Shown here: piece after piece, positions 1-6,961 of the stretch
How the letters are laid out: every line of letters begins with the position of its first letter
How positions within the stretch are numbered: position 1 is the stretch's first letter
NCBI GenBank assembly: GCA_002434245.1
Contig: DJJR01000039.1
Span: 1-14,746, forward strand
Direction of reading: 5' to 3'
DNA from: Pelosinus fermentans
GTDB lineage: Bacteria; Bacillota; Negativicutes; DSM-13327
DNA length: 14,746 nucleotides
The notes under the pieces: model-generated
What the model was told of the DNA's origin: nothing
What the model saw: only the letters and a program-made list of their open reading frames with translations
Database searches by the model: none
Made by a program: the position numbers and the translations under genes

Positions 1-180
1 ACTTTTTCTAGACATAGAAATCCCCATATAGCACTTTTATATTTCAGTGTCCTATATAGGGGTAGCATATCATAGCGCGACAGTCCCATTTATCGATATT
101 TAGCTTCTGATATTGGTGGCAAGGTTTCTGACGAATGCAATGAGGACAAAAGTCCTGAATTTATCTGGACAAAAAAGTAA
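1..180 (+). pseudogene. Unrecognised 3' coding remnant with an in-frame amber codon
   Basis: One plus-strand frame is open from the window edge to a TAG at 73-75, then open again to a TAA at 178-180. The second part ends in a charged, protein-like tail (…SPEFIWTKK). No start codon with a ribosome binding site is visible, so if this is coding it is the 3' end of a gene that begins outside the window and carries a nonsense mutation. The product is not recognised. An imperfect inverted repeat (CCCCATATAG near 22, CTATATAGGGG near 52) lies inside it. It could equally be non-coding sequence with a chance open frame. Confidence 0.2.
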
Positions 181-234
181 TTAAGGTAGAGTATGGGTAT
201 CTTCTCTTTAATAAATACTAAACGCAACCTAATT

Positions 235-1014
235 TTACTTATGAAGAGTGGCTTTTACCGCTCCTTGGATATTGTTCTTTAAATTCATCCGAATTTCATC
301 CAAAAATAAATCGATTTCCGATTGAGGTACAGAGAAATTCGTCACACCCAGTTCCCATTTCAATTTTTTTAAGTTCTTACGCAAGAGTAATTTTCGAGGC
401 AGCAGAGGCATGAAATAAATATTATCAACGTCAATTAATTGAAGCTGGAAATCCTTCTCTTTTTGCCCCGGGTGAATAATAAAATTGCGCAGGCAAGGAT
501 CCTGATGGGCAAGATTGTGGCTTACTAATTTACTATATATGAGGGCTAATTGGGTGATAATTTTCTTTCTCAGCTCCGGATCATATTGTGCGTCCCCCAT
601 GAGATATGTGGATAAATCCACACCGGGAACTTCTCGGGTTACAAAGATACTGTCAGCAGGGTGAAATCCTCTTTTTCTGGTTAAGGCCAAAATCGGTTGT
701 GCAACCGCCATACCCGCTTGGTTTATTCTGATTGATGTCTGAAAATAGCGGACAGCATCTGCTGGTCGAAAATAGTTTTTAACTATTTTGCTCATGTTTT
801 GGGGAGTATAGCTTTTCAGATAATAAATTTCATTTTCAAATTTCAACTTATAGACTTTAGATCTTATATCCCGAATAAGGTCAAATTTTTCCACATCTTC
901 AGATGAAGCTTGATTGAGCCAGACAAATCGAATGATTTCTTCAGCCAATTCATAGTACAAGTCATTTTGGTAATATAGATTAATCTCAGAGTTATATTTT
1001 TTCTGCTTTAGCAT
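235..1014 (-). CDS. WaaP/InaA-like lipopolysaccharide kinase
   Basis: Probable cytoplasmic kinase that phosphorylates a sugar of the LPS inner core (Kdo or heptose). The 259-residue protein has a protein-kinase-like fold signature. K67 in YYLKSY fits the ATP-binding lysine. H170-Q-D172 followed by N177 (HQDPCLRN) fits the catalytic loop. D195 in LIDVD fits the metal-binding DFG-equivalent. I start it at the ATG at 1014. The frame extends to a TTG at 1044, but that extension contains the ribosome binding site itself (GGAGG at 1028-1032), so the longer form is unlikely; spacing from GGAGG to the ATG is about 13 nt, rather long. It lies downstream of two LPS-type glycosyltransferases on the same strand, but a strong hairpin separates them, so it probably has its own promoter. 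The exact phosphate acceptor cannot be read from the sequence. Confidence 0.72.
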   Translation of the reverse strand: MLKQKKYNSEINLYYQNDLYYELAEEIIRFVWLNQASSEDVEKFDLIRDIRSKVYKLKFENEIYYLKSYTPQNMSKIVKNYFRPADAVRYFQTSIRINQAGMAVAQPILALTRKRGFHPADSIFVTREVPGVDLSTYLMGDAQYDPELRKKIITQLALIYSKLVSHNLAHQDPCLRNFIIHPGQKEKDFQLQLIDVDNIYFMPLLPRKLLLRKNLKKLKWELGVTNFSVPQSEIDLFLDEIRMNLKNNIQGAVKATLHK

Positions 1015-1116
1015 TGATCGTATTTTGCCTCCTTCATATTTCAAGGTTCAGAATATAAGCAGCGAATGTATTATGCTTTATTATTCTATACTGGATCTGC
1101 GTTTCCTTCATTGTGA

Positions 1117-1203
1117 AATGTCAACGGGGACGGTACTAAATGACATCGCTAATGACATGGATGTACCCTGCCCTGTCACTGCGTGTTGCCCCTCTCTAAA
1201 AGT
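1117..1203. repeat. Dispersed REP-like repeat, copy 1
   Basis: Starts with ATGTCAACGGGGACGG then TACTAAATGACAT, and ends with CCCTGTCACTGCGTG and CCCCTCTCTAAA (1171-1200). The first module recurs, degenerate, near 3978-4040 and 4277-4346. The second recurs near 4188-4233 and 8346-8389. No gene is seen in 1045-1393 apart from this repeat and the hairpin that follows. Confidence 0.45.
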
Positions 1204-1266
1204 GTGGAATGGAGGGCCTCTGTAATGTCATCTATATTCTTATGCTTACGGCATAATCATGAAAGT

Positions 1267-1328
1267 AAAAAGTATGTCCCTTAGGTTGTTTTCTTTAGCA
1301 GTAAAACAACCTAAGGGACATACTTTTT
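1267..1328. terminator. Perfect 26-bp hairpin, likely bidirectional terminator
   Basis: The arms 1267-1292 and 1303-1328 are exact reverse complements over 26 bp around a 10-nt loop. The outer ends are A5 on the left and T5-T6 on the right, so a U-tract follows the stem in either direction. It lies 66 bp beyond the stop of the minus-strand glycosyltransferase gene and upstream of the kinase gene, which fits intrinsic termination between them. The stem is unusually long for a plain terminator. Confidence 0.7.
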
Positions 1329-1393
1329 TATTTGCTACACAAATACGTCTATACTTTGAACATTCTATTTTACGACTTGAAGACCGATTGAAC

Positions 1394-2494
1394 TCACATT
1401 TTGCGATTATAGAAACTGCATCTCATTTCATCCCAATTGGTTGGCGCAAAAACACCTGATTTTTCAAATATTTTTTGTATGCGTGTTTGTATCTCAGATT
1501 GTCCATATAGTTTATACGCTGCTATTGGCTTTATATCTTGAGATGCAAAACTATTGATGTACAACATGCCTGAAGAAGCAAAACTTATTACATACTTTAT
1601 ATTCTTATATTTATGATATAACAGCTCAGCTGGTTCCAGTGATTTTAACATCTCCATTTTAGGATATGTTTGCTGATAGGTCTTTAATTTATCATTATCC
1701 TCAGAATGATGGGTTTTGTAAATAAGGCGCAACTGAGATTGTTCTGCTATGTCATAGATGTTTTGTAGTACTTGCATCTCCGCTTGAATGGTAAAGGAAC
1801 CTTGTTCAATAAATGGACTACCAAGGAAGATGATAGATGGCTGTTGCATCAAAATTGATACATCTTCCATGTGAGCTGCAATGATTGGCAAAACACTTTG
1901 GACGTAGGTTCTTGTCAACGGCTTTACCTCTTTAGACTTTCGCCCTAATAATTCAGGCCGATAAAGATAATCTGCCCTATTCCCCGGTCCATAGCCATTG
2001 CCACTAAAATTGTATTTCATATTTCCATTAACATCGCCTATATATCGAAAATACTGTATGCGAAGGTATTGCCATATCTTACTTAGGGCTTTACGATCAC
2101 GACTATCATAGGAAAAGCTACCTTCATCCAATAATGAATAATTTGTACATCCTGCAATCTCAACTATCATTTGGTTTTGAATGATTTTATCGGATCCTAA
2201 AAAAACTTGTTTGATTTCTCCGATGTTCTTAATACGTTCTTTCATATTACTAATTTGCTCTCGATAACTACTTATTCGGTCATTTCTTTGCAGCCATTTT
2301 TCTACTATAAGTACTTTTTCCCAGGTTGATACATCCTTTAGTATATACTGCACCCCTGTGCTATATTGCCAATTTTGAAATTCATTTGGTCTTAAGACTA
2401 ACAGATAATTCTGGGCTTTTTTTTCATAGCTGTTAGCAACGATAAAAGCACTCAATAATTGAAAAGGAGTATTAATCATAAATATATTCTTCAT
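1394..2494 (-). CDS. GT52/polysialyltransferase-like glycosyltransferase
   Basis: Putative GT-B glycosyltransferase of the bacterial sialyltransferase-like group (GT52/GT38-type), adding a sialic or Kdo-like sugar to LPS or capsule. The 366-residue protein opens with the nucleotide-fold strand MKNIFMINTPFQLL. It then shows the three marks of that group: an acidic D-E-G motif at 123-125 (LLDEGSF), a His motif at 261-262 (YKTHHSED, with HH where the family usually has HP), and a Ser-Ser motif at 306-307 (SFASSG). I prefer the ATG at 2494, with GAGG 9 nt upstream, over the GTG at 2509, which overlaps that site. It starts about 25 bp after the heptosyltransferase stop, so the two form an operon. 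No sialic-acid synthesis genes are in view, so the donor sugar is uncertain. Confidence 0.6.
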   Translation of the reverse strand: MKNIFMINTPFQLLSAFIVANSYEKKAQNYLLVLRPNEFQNWQYSTGVQYILKDVSTWEKVLIVEKWLQRNDRISSYREQISNMKERIKNIGEIKQVFLGSDKIIQNQMIVEIAGCTNYSLLDEGSFSYDSRDRKALSKIWQYLRIQYFRYIGDVNGNMKYNFSGNGYGPGNRADYLYRPELLGRKSKEVKPLTRTYVQSVLPIIAAHMEDVSILMQQPSIIFLGSPFIEQGSFTIQAEMQVLQNIYDIAEQSQLRLIYKTHHSEDNDKLKTYQQTYPKMEMLKSLEPAELLYHKYKNIKYVISFASSGMLYINSFASQDIKPIAAYKLYGQSEIQTRIQKIFEKSGVFAPTNWDEMRCSFYNRKM

Positions 2495-2519
2495 GTCCTT
2501 ATTCCTCACTTTAGGTTTA

Positions 2520-3497
2520 TCAATTTAATAGCTTATCTATTAGAGTTATCACCTTATCTGGTGTAAGCTTATGCATACAATCATATTTTTTTTCATATTT
2601 GCAATGTGTACTTTTACACATTTGACATGGTGCCTGATCTGCTTTAGCTATAGTAGCATGAGGAGGTGCCCAAAATGATGGATCTGTAGGGCCATATAGT
2701 GCTATCATCGGAATAGAAGATGTAGCAACAATATGCATAGGACCCGTGCAAACTGTAATACAAACATCCATTTCTTTCGCTAAAACTGCTAATTCTCGTA
2801 AATTAAATTTTCCTGCAATATTATTTTTTTTCCCCTTAATGCTATTAATATATTCAATATCTTGTTCGGCACCTGTATATATGGGGATAATCCCCTTACT
2901 GTTTAAATGTTTATTTACTATTCCAAAATATTCAATGGGCCAATTTTTATTTTCAGTTACACCACGAGGTATTATTAAGATTTTTTTACTAACTGTATTA
3001 TTTATTTCATTTACCCAATTATTTATTTTATTACTTTCCTCATCTGTTATATCACCTATGGTAGGTGCGAAGCATTGATATTTATAATCTTTCAAAATAT
3101 AGCGTAGATACTTAATGTAATATTGTATGGCCGAGTCACTTTGTATACTTTTAGGCTTAAGCCAACGACGACCAAAAACGGATATGACCTTCCCTATATT
3201 TCTTACCTTACAACCTGCTCGCCATGCCAAAAGACTTGACGTAAGTCGTTCATCAAGAATAAGTGCATCCGTATATTTATTTTTTGAAATTTGTTCTATA
3301 ATATCTTCTTTTGAATATTTTTGATATGCAAATAGATCATCAATATAAGGATGATTTTTTAATATGTCAGCAGACTTAGGCGCTGCTACCAAACCCACAA
3401 GCGCATTAGGAAGATGCTGTTTAATGGCTTGTGCTAATGGTGTTGTCAGTACTACATCACCAATGCCTAAACGATTCACAACTAAAATATTCTTCAT
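2520..3497 (-). CDS. GT9-family ADP-heptose:LPS heptosyltransferase
   Basis: Transfers heptose from an ADP-heptose donor to the LPS inner core at the cytoplasmic face of the membrane (WaaF/RfaF-like). The 325-residue length is normal for family GT9. The N-terminal domain has the acceptor-side signature RLGIGDVVLTTPLAQAIK. The C-terminal donor domain has CTGPMHIVATSSIPMIALYG followed by PTDPSFWAP. A cysteine cluster (CQMCKSTHC, then C at YDCMH) near the C-terminus is common in this family. The ATG at 3497 is preceded by GAGGAG with 8-nt spacing. It is the first gene of a minus-strand pair with the GT52-like gene. Which core position it modifies is not determined. Confidence 0.9.
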   Translation of the reverse strand: MKNILVVNRLGIGDVVLTTPLAQAIKQHLPNALVGLVAAPKSADILKNHPYIDDLFAYQKYSKEDIIEQISKNKYTDALILDERLTSSLLAWRAGCKVRNIGKVISVFGRRWLKPKSIQSDSAIQYYIKYLRYILKDYKYQCFAPTIGDITDEESNKINNWVNEINNTVSKKILIIPRGVTENKNWPIEYFGIVNKHLNSKGIIPIYTGAEQDIEYINSIKGKKNNIAGKFNLRELAVLAKEMDVCITVCTGPMHIVATSSIPMIALYGPTDPSFWAPPHATIAKADQAPCQMCKSTHCKYEKKYDCMHKLTPDKVITLIDKLLN

Positions 3498-3554
3498 GTC
3501 TATTTCTCCTCTAATTCAGACTATATTCTTGATGCTACGTCGATTTTGTATTTA

Positions 3555-3582
3555 ATTATAAACTTTGATTATGAAAATTAAA
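3555..3582 (-). promoter_or_regulatory. Candidate promoter of the LPS glycosyltransferase pair
   Basis: Read on the minus strand, TATAAT (3555-3560) lies 16 bp downstream of a weak TTTAAT -35 (3577-3582), about 58 bp before the heptosyltransferase start. The -10 is consensus and the -35 is poor. The region is AT-rich, so chance is possible. Confidence 0.3.
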
Positions 3583-3600
3583 TGAAAAAGGGGATATTTA

Positions 3601-3966
3601 AAGGGAGCAGGAGAGCGTTGGCTGCCTGAGTTTGGGGAAATTCTAACTATGCTCTCTGAAAATAATGAGATAGCGGTAGAGAGGTTCAGGAAATTTCATA
3701 TGGAAGTTAGTCAAGATGTGTGTATGGACATTACGGAAAATGGTGAATTGGATAACAGCTACGAAGCGCAAATTCAAGAATTTTTACAAATTAGAGGAAT
3801 TGCGTTAGTGGATCTTTTGGGACCGGAATGGTTAGAGACTCGTAAAGAATTCATTCTTTGGCTAAAAGAGAATACTGGCATATCAGGAAGAAAATTGGCA
3901 GAGGTAACGGGAATGAATAGGGCAACAATACGAAAGATCATTATAAATAAACAGCCTACTTCTTGA
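3601..3966 (+). pseudogene. C-terminal remnant of a REP-associated transposase-like protein
   Basis: The open frame runs from about 3586 (after a TGA) to the TGA at 3964-3966, with an internal ATG at 3649 that would give 105 residues. The pattern matches, from memory, the C-terminal half of Firmicute REP-associated tyrosine (Y1/RayT-like) transposases: a helical segment (MLSENNEIAVERFRKF), an acidic linker, then a helix-turn-helix (ISGRKLAEVTGMNRATIRK). The N-terminal catalytic half with its HUH motif and tyrosine is absent, and no ribosome binding site precedes the ATG, so I call it a remnant. The GGGGACGG-type repeats on its right flank and elsewhere in the window are plausible relics of the elements such a protein mobilises. 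A small free-standing HTH protein is the alternative. Confidence 0.5.
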
Positions 3967-3977
3967 AGAGTATTTAA

Positions 3978-4040
3978 AATGTCAATAGGGACGGGTCTTG
4001 TTGACAAGAGGAGTGGAGAGGTATTAAATGGCATAGTATT
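3978..4040. repeat. Dispersed REP-like repeat, copy 2
   Basis: ATGTCAATAGGGACGGG is followed by TTGTTGACAAG and, at 4010-4040, by a module reading GGAGTGGAGAGG then TATTAAATGGCATAG. The 4010-4040 module matches 4316-4346 at about 25 of 31 positions. It lies directly after the transposase-like remnant. Confidence 0.5.
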
Positions 4041-4092
4041 CTGTGTTTCATCGATTGAGGCATGTCCATGATATCGGCTCAAATACGGCAGC

Positions 4093-4188
4093 ATGGCTTC
4101 AAAAGGCAGTACGGTTGTATTCTTGCATACAGGAGGTTCCTTAGCTTTGTTTGCGGAAAAAGAGATCGTGGGGAGGTGGCTGACTTGA
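4093..4188 (+). pseudogene. C-terminal remnant of a D-cysteine desulfhydrase/ACC deaminase-family protein
   Basis: The frame ending at the TGA 4186-4188 reads STVVFLHTGGSLALFAEK near its end. I recognise this as the C-terminal strand and glycine loop (VFLHTGG.PALF) of the PLP-dependent D-cysteine desulfhydrase (DcyD)/ACC deaminase family. Only about 30 residues remain; the PLP lysine and the body of the enzyme (about 330 residues in the family) are missing. The upstream frame does not continue the family sequence. It is flanked on both sides by dispersed repeats, which fits deletion by recombination. It may once have been linked functionally to the cysteine-use operon at 9.4-12.1 kb, but that is inference. 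Confidence 0.45.
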
Positions 4189-4233
4189 CGAACACACCCC
4201 GTCACTGCGTGCCACTCCTCTCTAGAGGGGAAT
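4188..4233. repeat. Dispersed CTCTCTAGAGGGG repeat, copy A
   Basis: Begins ACGAACACACCCCGTC and ends CTCCTCTCTAGAGGGGAAT. The same start and end occur at 8346-8389 with a different middle (ACTGCGTG here, CTTTGGGC there). Partial copies lie at 1171-1200 and 12134-12152. A terminator-like hairpin follows 5 bp later, as one also does downstream of copy B. Confidence 0.6.
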
Positions 4234-4238
4234 AAAAA

Positions 4239-4275
4239 ATAATGGGCAAAGTCGAAAGATGACTTTGCCCATTAT
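4239..4275 (-). terminator. 15-bp hairpin terminator of the DUF4143 ATPase gene
   Basis: Arms 4239-4253 and 4261-4275 (ATAATGGGCAAAGTC and its exact complement) enclose a 7-nt loop. On the minus strand the stem is followed by a T-rich tract (TTTTTTATT), giving a textbook intrinsic terminator about 120 bp beyond the stop of the ATPase gene. Confidence 0.75.
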
Positions 4276-4276
4276 C

Positions 4277-4346
4277 ATGTCAATTGGCTTATTGATGGGG
4301 ACAGTTCCGATTGAAGGAGTAGAGAGGCACTAAATAGCATAGTATC
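4277..4346. repeat. Dispersed REP-like repeat, copy 3
   Basis: Has ATGTCAATTGG, then GGGGACAGTTCCG, then at 4316-4346 GGAGTAGAGAGG and CACTAAATAGCATAG, parallel to the copy at 3978-4040. No gene is visible between 4189 and 4395. Confidence 0.45.
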
Positions 4347-4395
4347 CGGGGGAAGTAGTATTATCCCATTTTATGCTGGACAGATCCAGAGATAA

Positions 4396-5712
4396 TTATT
4401 CTTCAAAGTTTAAAATTGAACTTAATACATTCATCGCGTACAATGGTACATTTGTAAGCCAGTCTTCTTTTCTATAATCAGACATTGATGTTCGAATTGC
4501 GTTTTTAGGATTATATTTTAAGCAATAGTTTTTGAGACTTTTGGCCTGCAGGTTTTCTGCTGCTTTTACCTCAAGAGGGACAACATCATTGTCATGTTGG
4601 AATATAAAATCGATTTCACCTGTAGATCGTTCTGCTGACCAGTAATATGGTTTTATCTCACTATTTGTTATTAATTGCTGTAAAACATACTGCTCCGTTA
4701 ATGCGCCTTTAAATTCTTCAAATATTTTGTTGTTTTCCAGTATTGATTTTAGGCTTAGGCCGCTCATGGCAGAAAGCAAGCCAACATCAAGTACAAACAG
4801 CTTAAATGCATTGAAATCTTGATAGGCCATTAGTGGCATATCAGGTTTTGACACGCGGCTAACTTTATAGATTAGCCCGCAATCAATCAGCCACGTCATA
4901 GCAAGCTCATATTCTCTTGCCCTTGCTCCTTGTCTGATGAGCCCATAGATAAATTTACGGTTTTCTTTTGCCAGTTGTGAGGGAATCGAAGTCCAGAGCA
5001 TTCTAATACGCGGTACTGTTTCGTTAGGTGCATGTTTTGAGAAATCTTGTTCATAGGCCATTAGTATTTTATTCTGGATCTCGCGGGCAGTGGTATAATC
5101 GTTACTTGCAATAAAGCGGGATACTACCTCAGGCATTCCACCAATATAATAGTACTGCTTTAGCAGGTCAATATATTTTCCCTTAAAGCTGGTTACCATC
5201 TCAAAATCATTGGATTTCAAAAGTTCCACAAGGTTATCATTACCTGTTGCTGTCATGAATTCTAAAAAATCAAGCGGATATAACGTCATGAAATCTACTT
5301 TGCCTACTGGAAAGGATGTTCCTGGGTGTAGCGCAACCCCAAGCAAGCTTCCAGCAGCAATGATATGGTAATCGGGTGCATTTTCACAAAAATATTTAAG
5401 CGAGGTTAATGCTCGCGGAACTTCTTGAACCTCATCAAATATGATTAGTGTATTTTTAGCTTCGATCGTGATGCCTGTTTCAATTTGCAGGGCGGTAATA
5501 ATTCTTTTTATATCTATGTCGCCGTTAAAAAGGCTTTCCATTCTTTCGTTATTGTCAAAATTTATATATGCACATTTTTCGTAGTGTGTTCTGCCAAATT
5601 CACGCATCAGCCAAGTCTTGCCGACCTGCCTTGCGCCCTTTATAATAAGCGGTTTTCGATGGGAACTGTTTTTCCATTTTATTAAATCATTGATTGCAGC
5701 TCGGATCATCAT
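4396..5712 (-). CDS. AAA family ATPase with DUF4143 C-terminal domain
   Basis: P-loop ATPase of the widespread AAA/DUF4143 family; the cellular role of the family is poorly defined. The 438-residue protein has Walker A GARQVGKT at 26-33, Walker B LIIFDEVQE with D93-E94, and a sensor-like IIAAGSLLG near 117-125. A winged-helix/DUF4143 section (FVLDVGLLSAMSGL) follows. Near the C-terminus is a PDDEXK-nuclease-like core: E366-I-D368, then E381-V-K383 (PLEVKAAE). The motifs look intact. Two ATGs are tandem at 5712 and 5709; GAGGTG at 5715-5720 is better spaced for the second, so the protein may be one residue shorter. It is monocistronic, with its own terminator, and faces a large palindrome on the upstream side. 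Family members often occur in accessory regions. Confidence 0.9.
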   Translation of the reverse strand: MMIRAAINDLIKWKNSSHRKPLIIKGARQVGKTWLMREFGRTHYEKCAYINFDNNERMESLFNGDIDIKRIITALQIETGITIEAKNTLIIFDEVQEVPRALTSLKYFCENAPDYHIIAAGSLLGVALHPGTSFPVGKVDFMTLYPLDFLEFMTATGNDNLVELLKSNDFEMVTSFKGKYIDLLKQYYYIGGMPEVVSRFIASNDYTTAREIQNKILMAYEQDFSKHAPNETVPRIRMLWTSIPSQLAKENRKFIYGLIRQGARAREYELAMTWLIDCGLIYKVSRVSKPDMPLMAYQDFNAFKLFVLDVGLLSAMSGLSLKSILENNKIFEEFKGALTEQYVLQQLITNSEIKPYYWSAERSTGEIDFIFQHDNDVVPLEVKAAENLQAKSLKNYCLKYNPKNAIRTSMSDYRKEDWLTNVPLYAMNVLSSILNFEE

Positions 5713-5740
5713 AACACCTCTTTAAAAGTAATTTCTTTAA

Positions 5741-5797
5741 TTATAGTGTGCGAAATCACATAAGTCAAATGACTTTATGCGATTTCACACACTATAA
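5741..5797. repeat. 57-bp near-perfect palindrome upstream of the ATPase gene
   Basis: Left arm 5741-5767 and right arm 5770-5797 are complementary except for two mismatches and one extra A, around a 2-nt centre. Each arm contains TTATAGTGTG…GAAATC.CATAA…GTCA. It sits 28 bp upstream of the ATPase start and directly abuts the truncated HI0074-type gene. It could be an operator, a cruciform-forming element or the inverted ends of a small mobile element. Confidence 0.8.
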
Positions 5798-6151
5798 TGT
5801 TGGATTTCGGGAAAAAGTAAGTCGGTTAAAAAATGCTTTGTCTACGTTAGATGAAGTATTGGAACATCCTTTTTCTGAGATTGTCAGGGATGCAACAATA
5901 CAACGGTTTGAATATTGTTTTGAATTGTCATGGAAAGTGCTAAAAAAAGCATTGAAAATAGAGGGAATAGAAGTAGTTTCACCAAGACAGGCAATCCGGA
6001 GTGCTTTTGAGGTAGGATATCTTTAGAATGTTGATATTTGGTTTGAAATGCTAGAAGATAGGAATATGACTTCACATACATATAATTCTGATATAGCGGA
6101 TCGGGTTTATGAAAGCGCAAAGCGGCTATCTGAGGAAGCTCGCAAGATTAT
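5798..6151 (+). pseudogene. HI0074-family nucleotidyltransferase-partner protein, disrupted
   Basis: The coding pattern starts after the palindrome (KVSRLKNALSTL) and continues with RFEYCFELSWKVLKKAL and SPRQAIRSAFEVGYL. A TAG at 6024-6026 then interrupts it. The same frame continues with IWFEMLEDRNMTSHTYN and IADRVYESAKRLSEEA, both typical of the HI0074 family, the HEPN-like helical partner of MNT-type nucleotidyltransferases in two-gene modules often described as toxin-antitoxin systems. The single nonsense codon splits an otherwise normal sequence of about 120 residues. The N-terminus is also damaged: the natural start is replaced by the palindrome, and the usual nucleotidyltransferase gene is not upstream. 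From about 6152 the frame runs into group II intron sequence. A first-half fragment of the same kind of gene is at 14009-14074. Confidence 0.7.
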
Positions 6152-6346
6152 CGTCAGGTACGTGCCAATGGAGAGACGAACAAAATTGAACCGCTGTAGA
6201 AGTATCGAAATGTGCAAATGGCGTCAAAACCGGGAACTGGCAGGAAGGCCGGGAAGAATCTGGAGGAAACCTGCCATTGGTAACTTGGAATTATTCCAAC
6301 GGTTAGATAATGGGAGCCGTATGAATTGAGAGGTTCACGTGCAGTT
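6152..6346 (+). mobile_element. Remnant of an outer group II intron, ending inside domain V
   Basis: Non-coding, structured sequence that ends in 33 nt of a canonical domain V (6314-6346). The triad strand is GAGCCGTA; TGAATT and GGTTCA pair around a GAGA tetraloop; a CG bulge follows, then TGCAGTT. The 34th base, a C, is found only after the inner intron, at 8295. Domain I and any reverse transcriptase of this outer intron are missing, so it is 5'-truncated; only about 160 nt precede domain V. The left boundary is approximate: it is where the HI0074 similarity fades. Confidence 0.6.
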
Positions 6347-6961
6347 GTGCGTCCAGATAAGGCTGGCGTGTTCAGCAGGAGTTAGTCCTGCCGGGGTAAA
6401 AGTCAGAACCCCGTAGCTTGGATAGCAGGGTGGGGGGAAACCAAGACTCTGAAGCCTATCGACAACCGTTTCCGAGGGAAACGTGCGAGTGATCGGGCCG
6501 TAATGAAGATGAACGTAAATGTGGCCTCGAAAGTGAAGAAATCCGAAGGTCGAGCCCGCAACCGTGAGGGCGAAGGCAGCATGGGTAACCGAATTCTGAC
6601 TGATACGGTTATACCACTTTGGCGGGGTGGAAGCGACGACACGATAACAAGGACATGCTAAGCAACTGGAGAAGCCCTCCTCGTCCCGGTGCGAAATCAC
6701 TGGAGCAAGGTAGGCCTTATAACCGGAAAACCCGGGAAGTGGGCTGAAGGCGAGAGGGTGGCGGATGGGTTCGTACTAGCTAAGAAGCCAGGTAATGCTG
6801 GTGGAGCGAAGGGGCCCTGCGGTTTGTAAGATTTTCGACAATAAGGGAGGCAAGGACGAGATGATAAAGGCGTCCATCAGTTTGCAGGACCTGAGGAGAG
6901 GAATATACGTCAAGGCGAAGGCTGAACCGTCCTGGCGATTCTGGGGGTTGTACGTCCATAT

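Noticed and set aside
3774..4205. Minus-strand 143-codon frame across the relic region
   Set aside because: It is antisense to both the transposase-like and the D-cysteine desulfhydrase remnants, and has no ribosome binding site or family pattern.
5748..5761. TGTG-N6-CACA inside the palindrome as a CRP/FNR site
   Set aside because: The spacing is two bases short of the usual TGTGA-N6-TCACA, and it is explained as part of the larger palindrome.
5748..5797. ATG at 5748 as the genuine start of the HI0074-type protein
   Set aside because: It would encode the palindrome as its first 16 residues. The parallel fragment at 14009 shows a different natural N-terminus.
6024..6026. Amber codon in the HI0074-type gene, and another at 73-75, as possible TAG recoding (pyrrolysine)
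   Set aside because: No pyl genes or methylamine methyltransferases are in view, the first gene also lacks its N-terminus, and the nearby reverse transcriptase has a TAA. Ordinary decay is simpler.
6335..6700. Minus-strand frames within the first part of the inner intron
   Set aside because: This is structured intron RNA (domain I). GC-rich structured sequence gives chance open frames.
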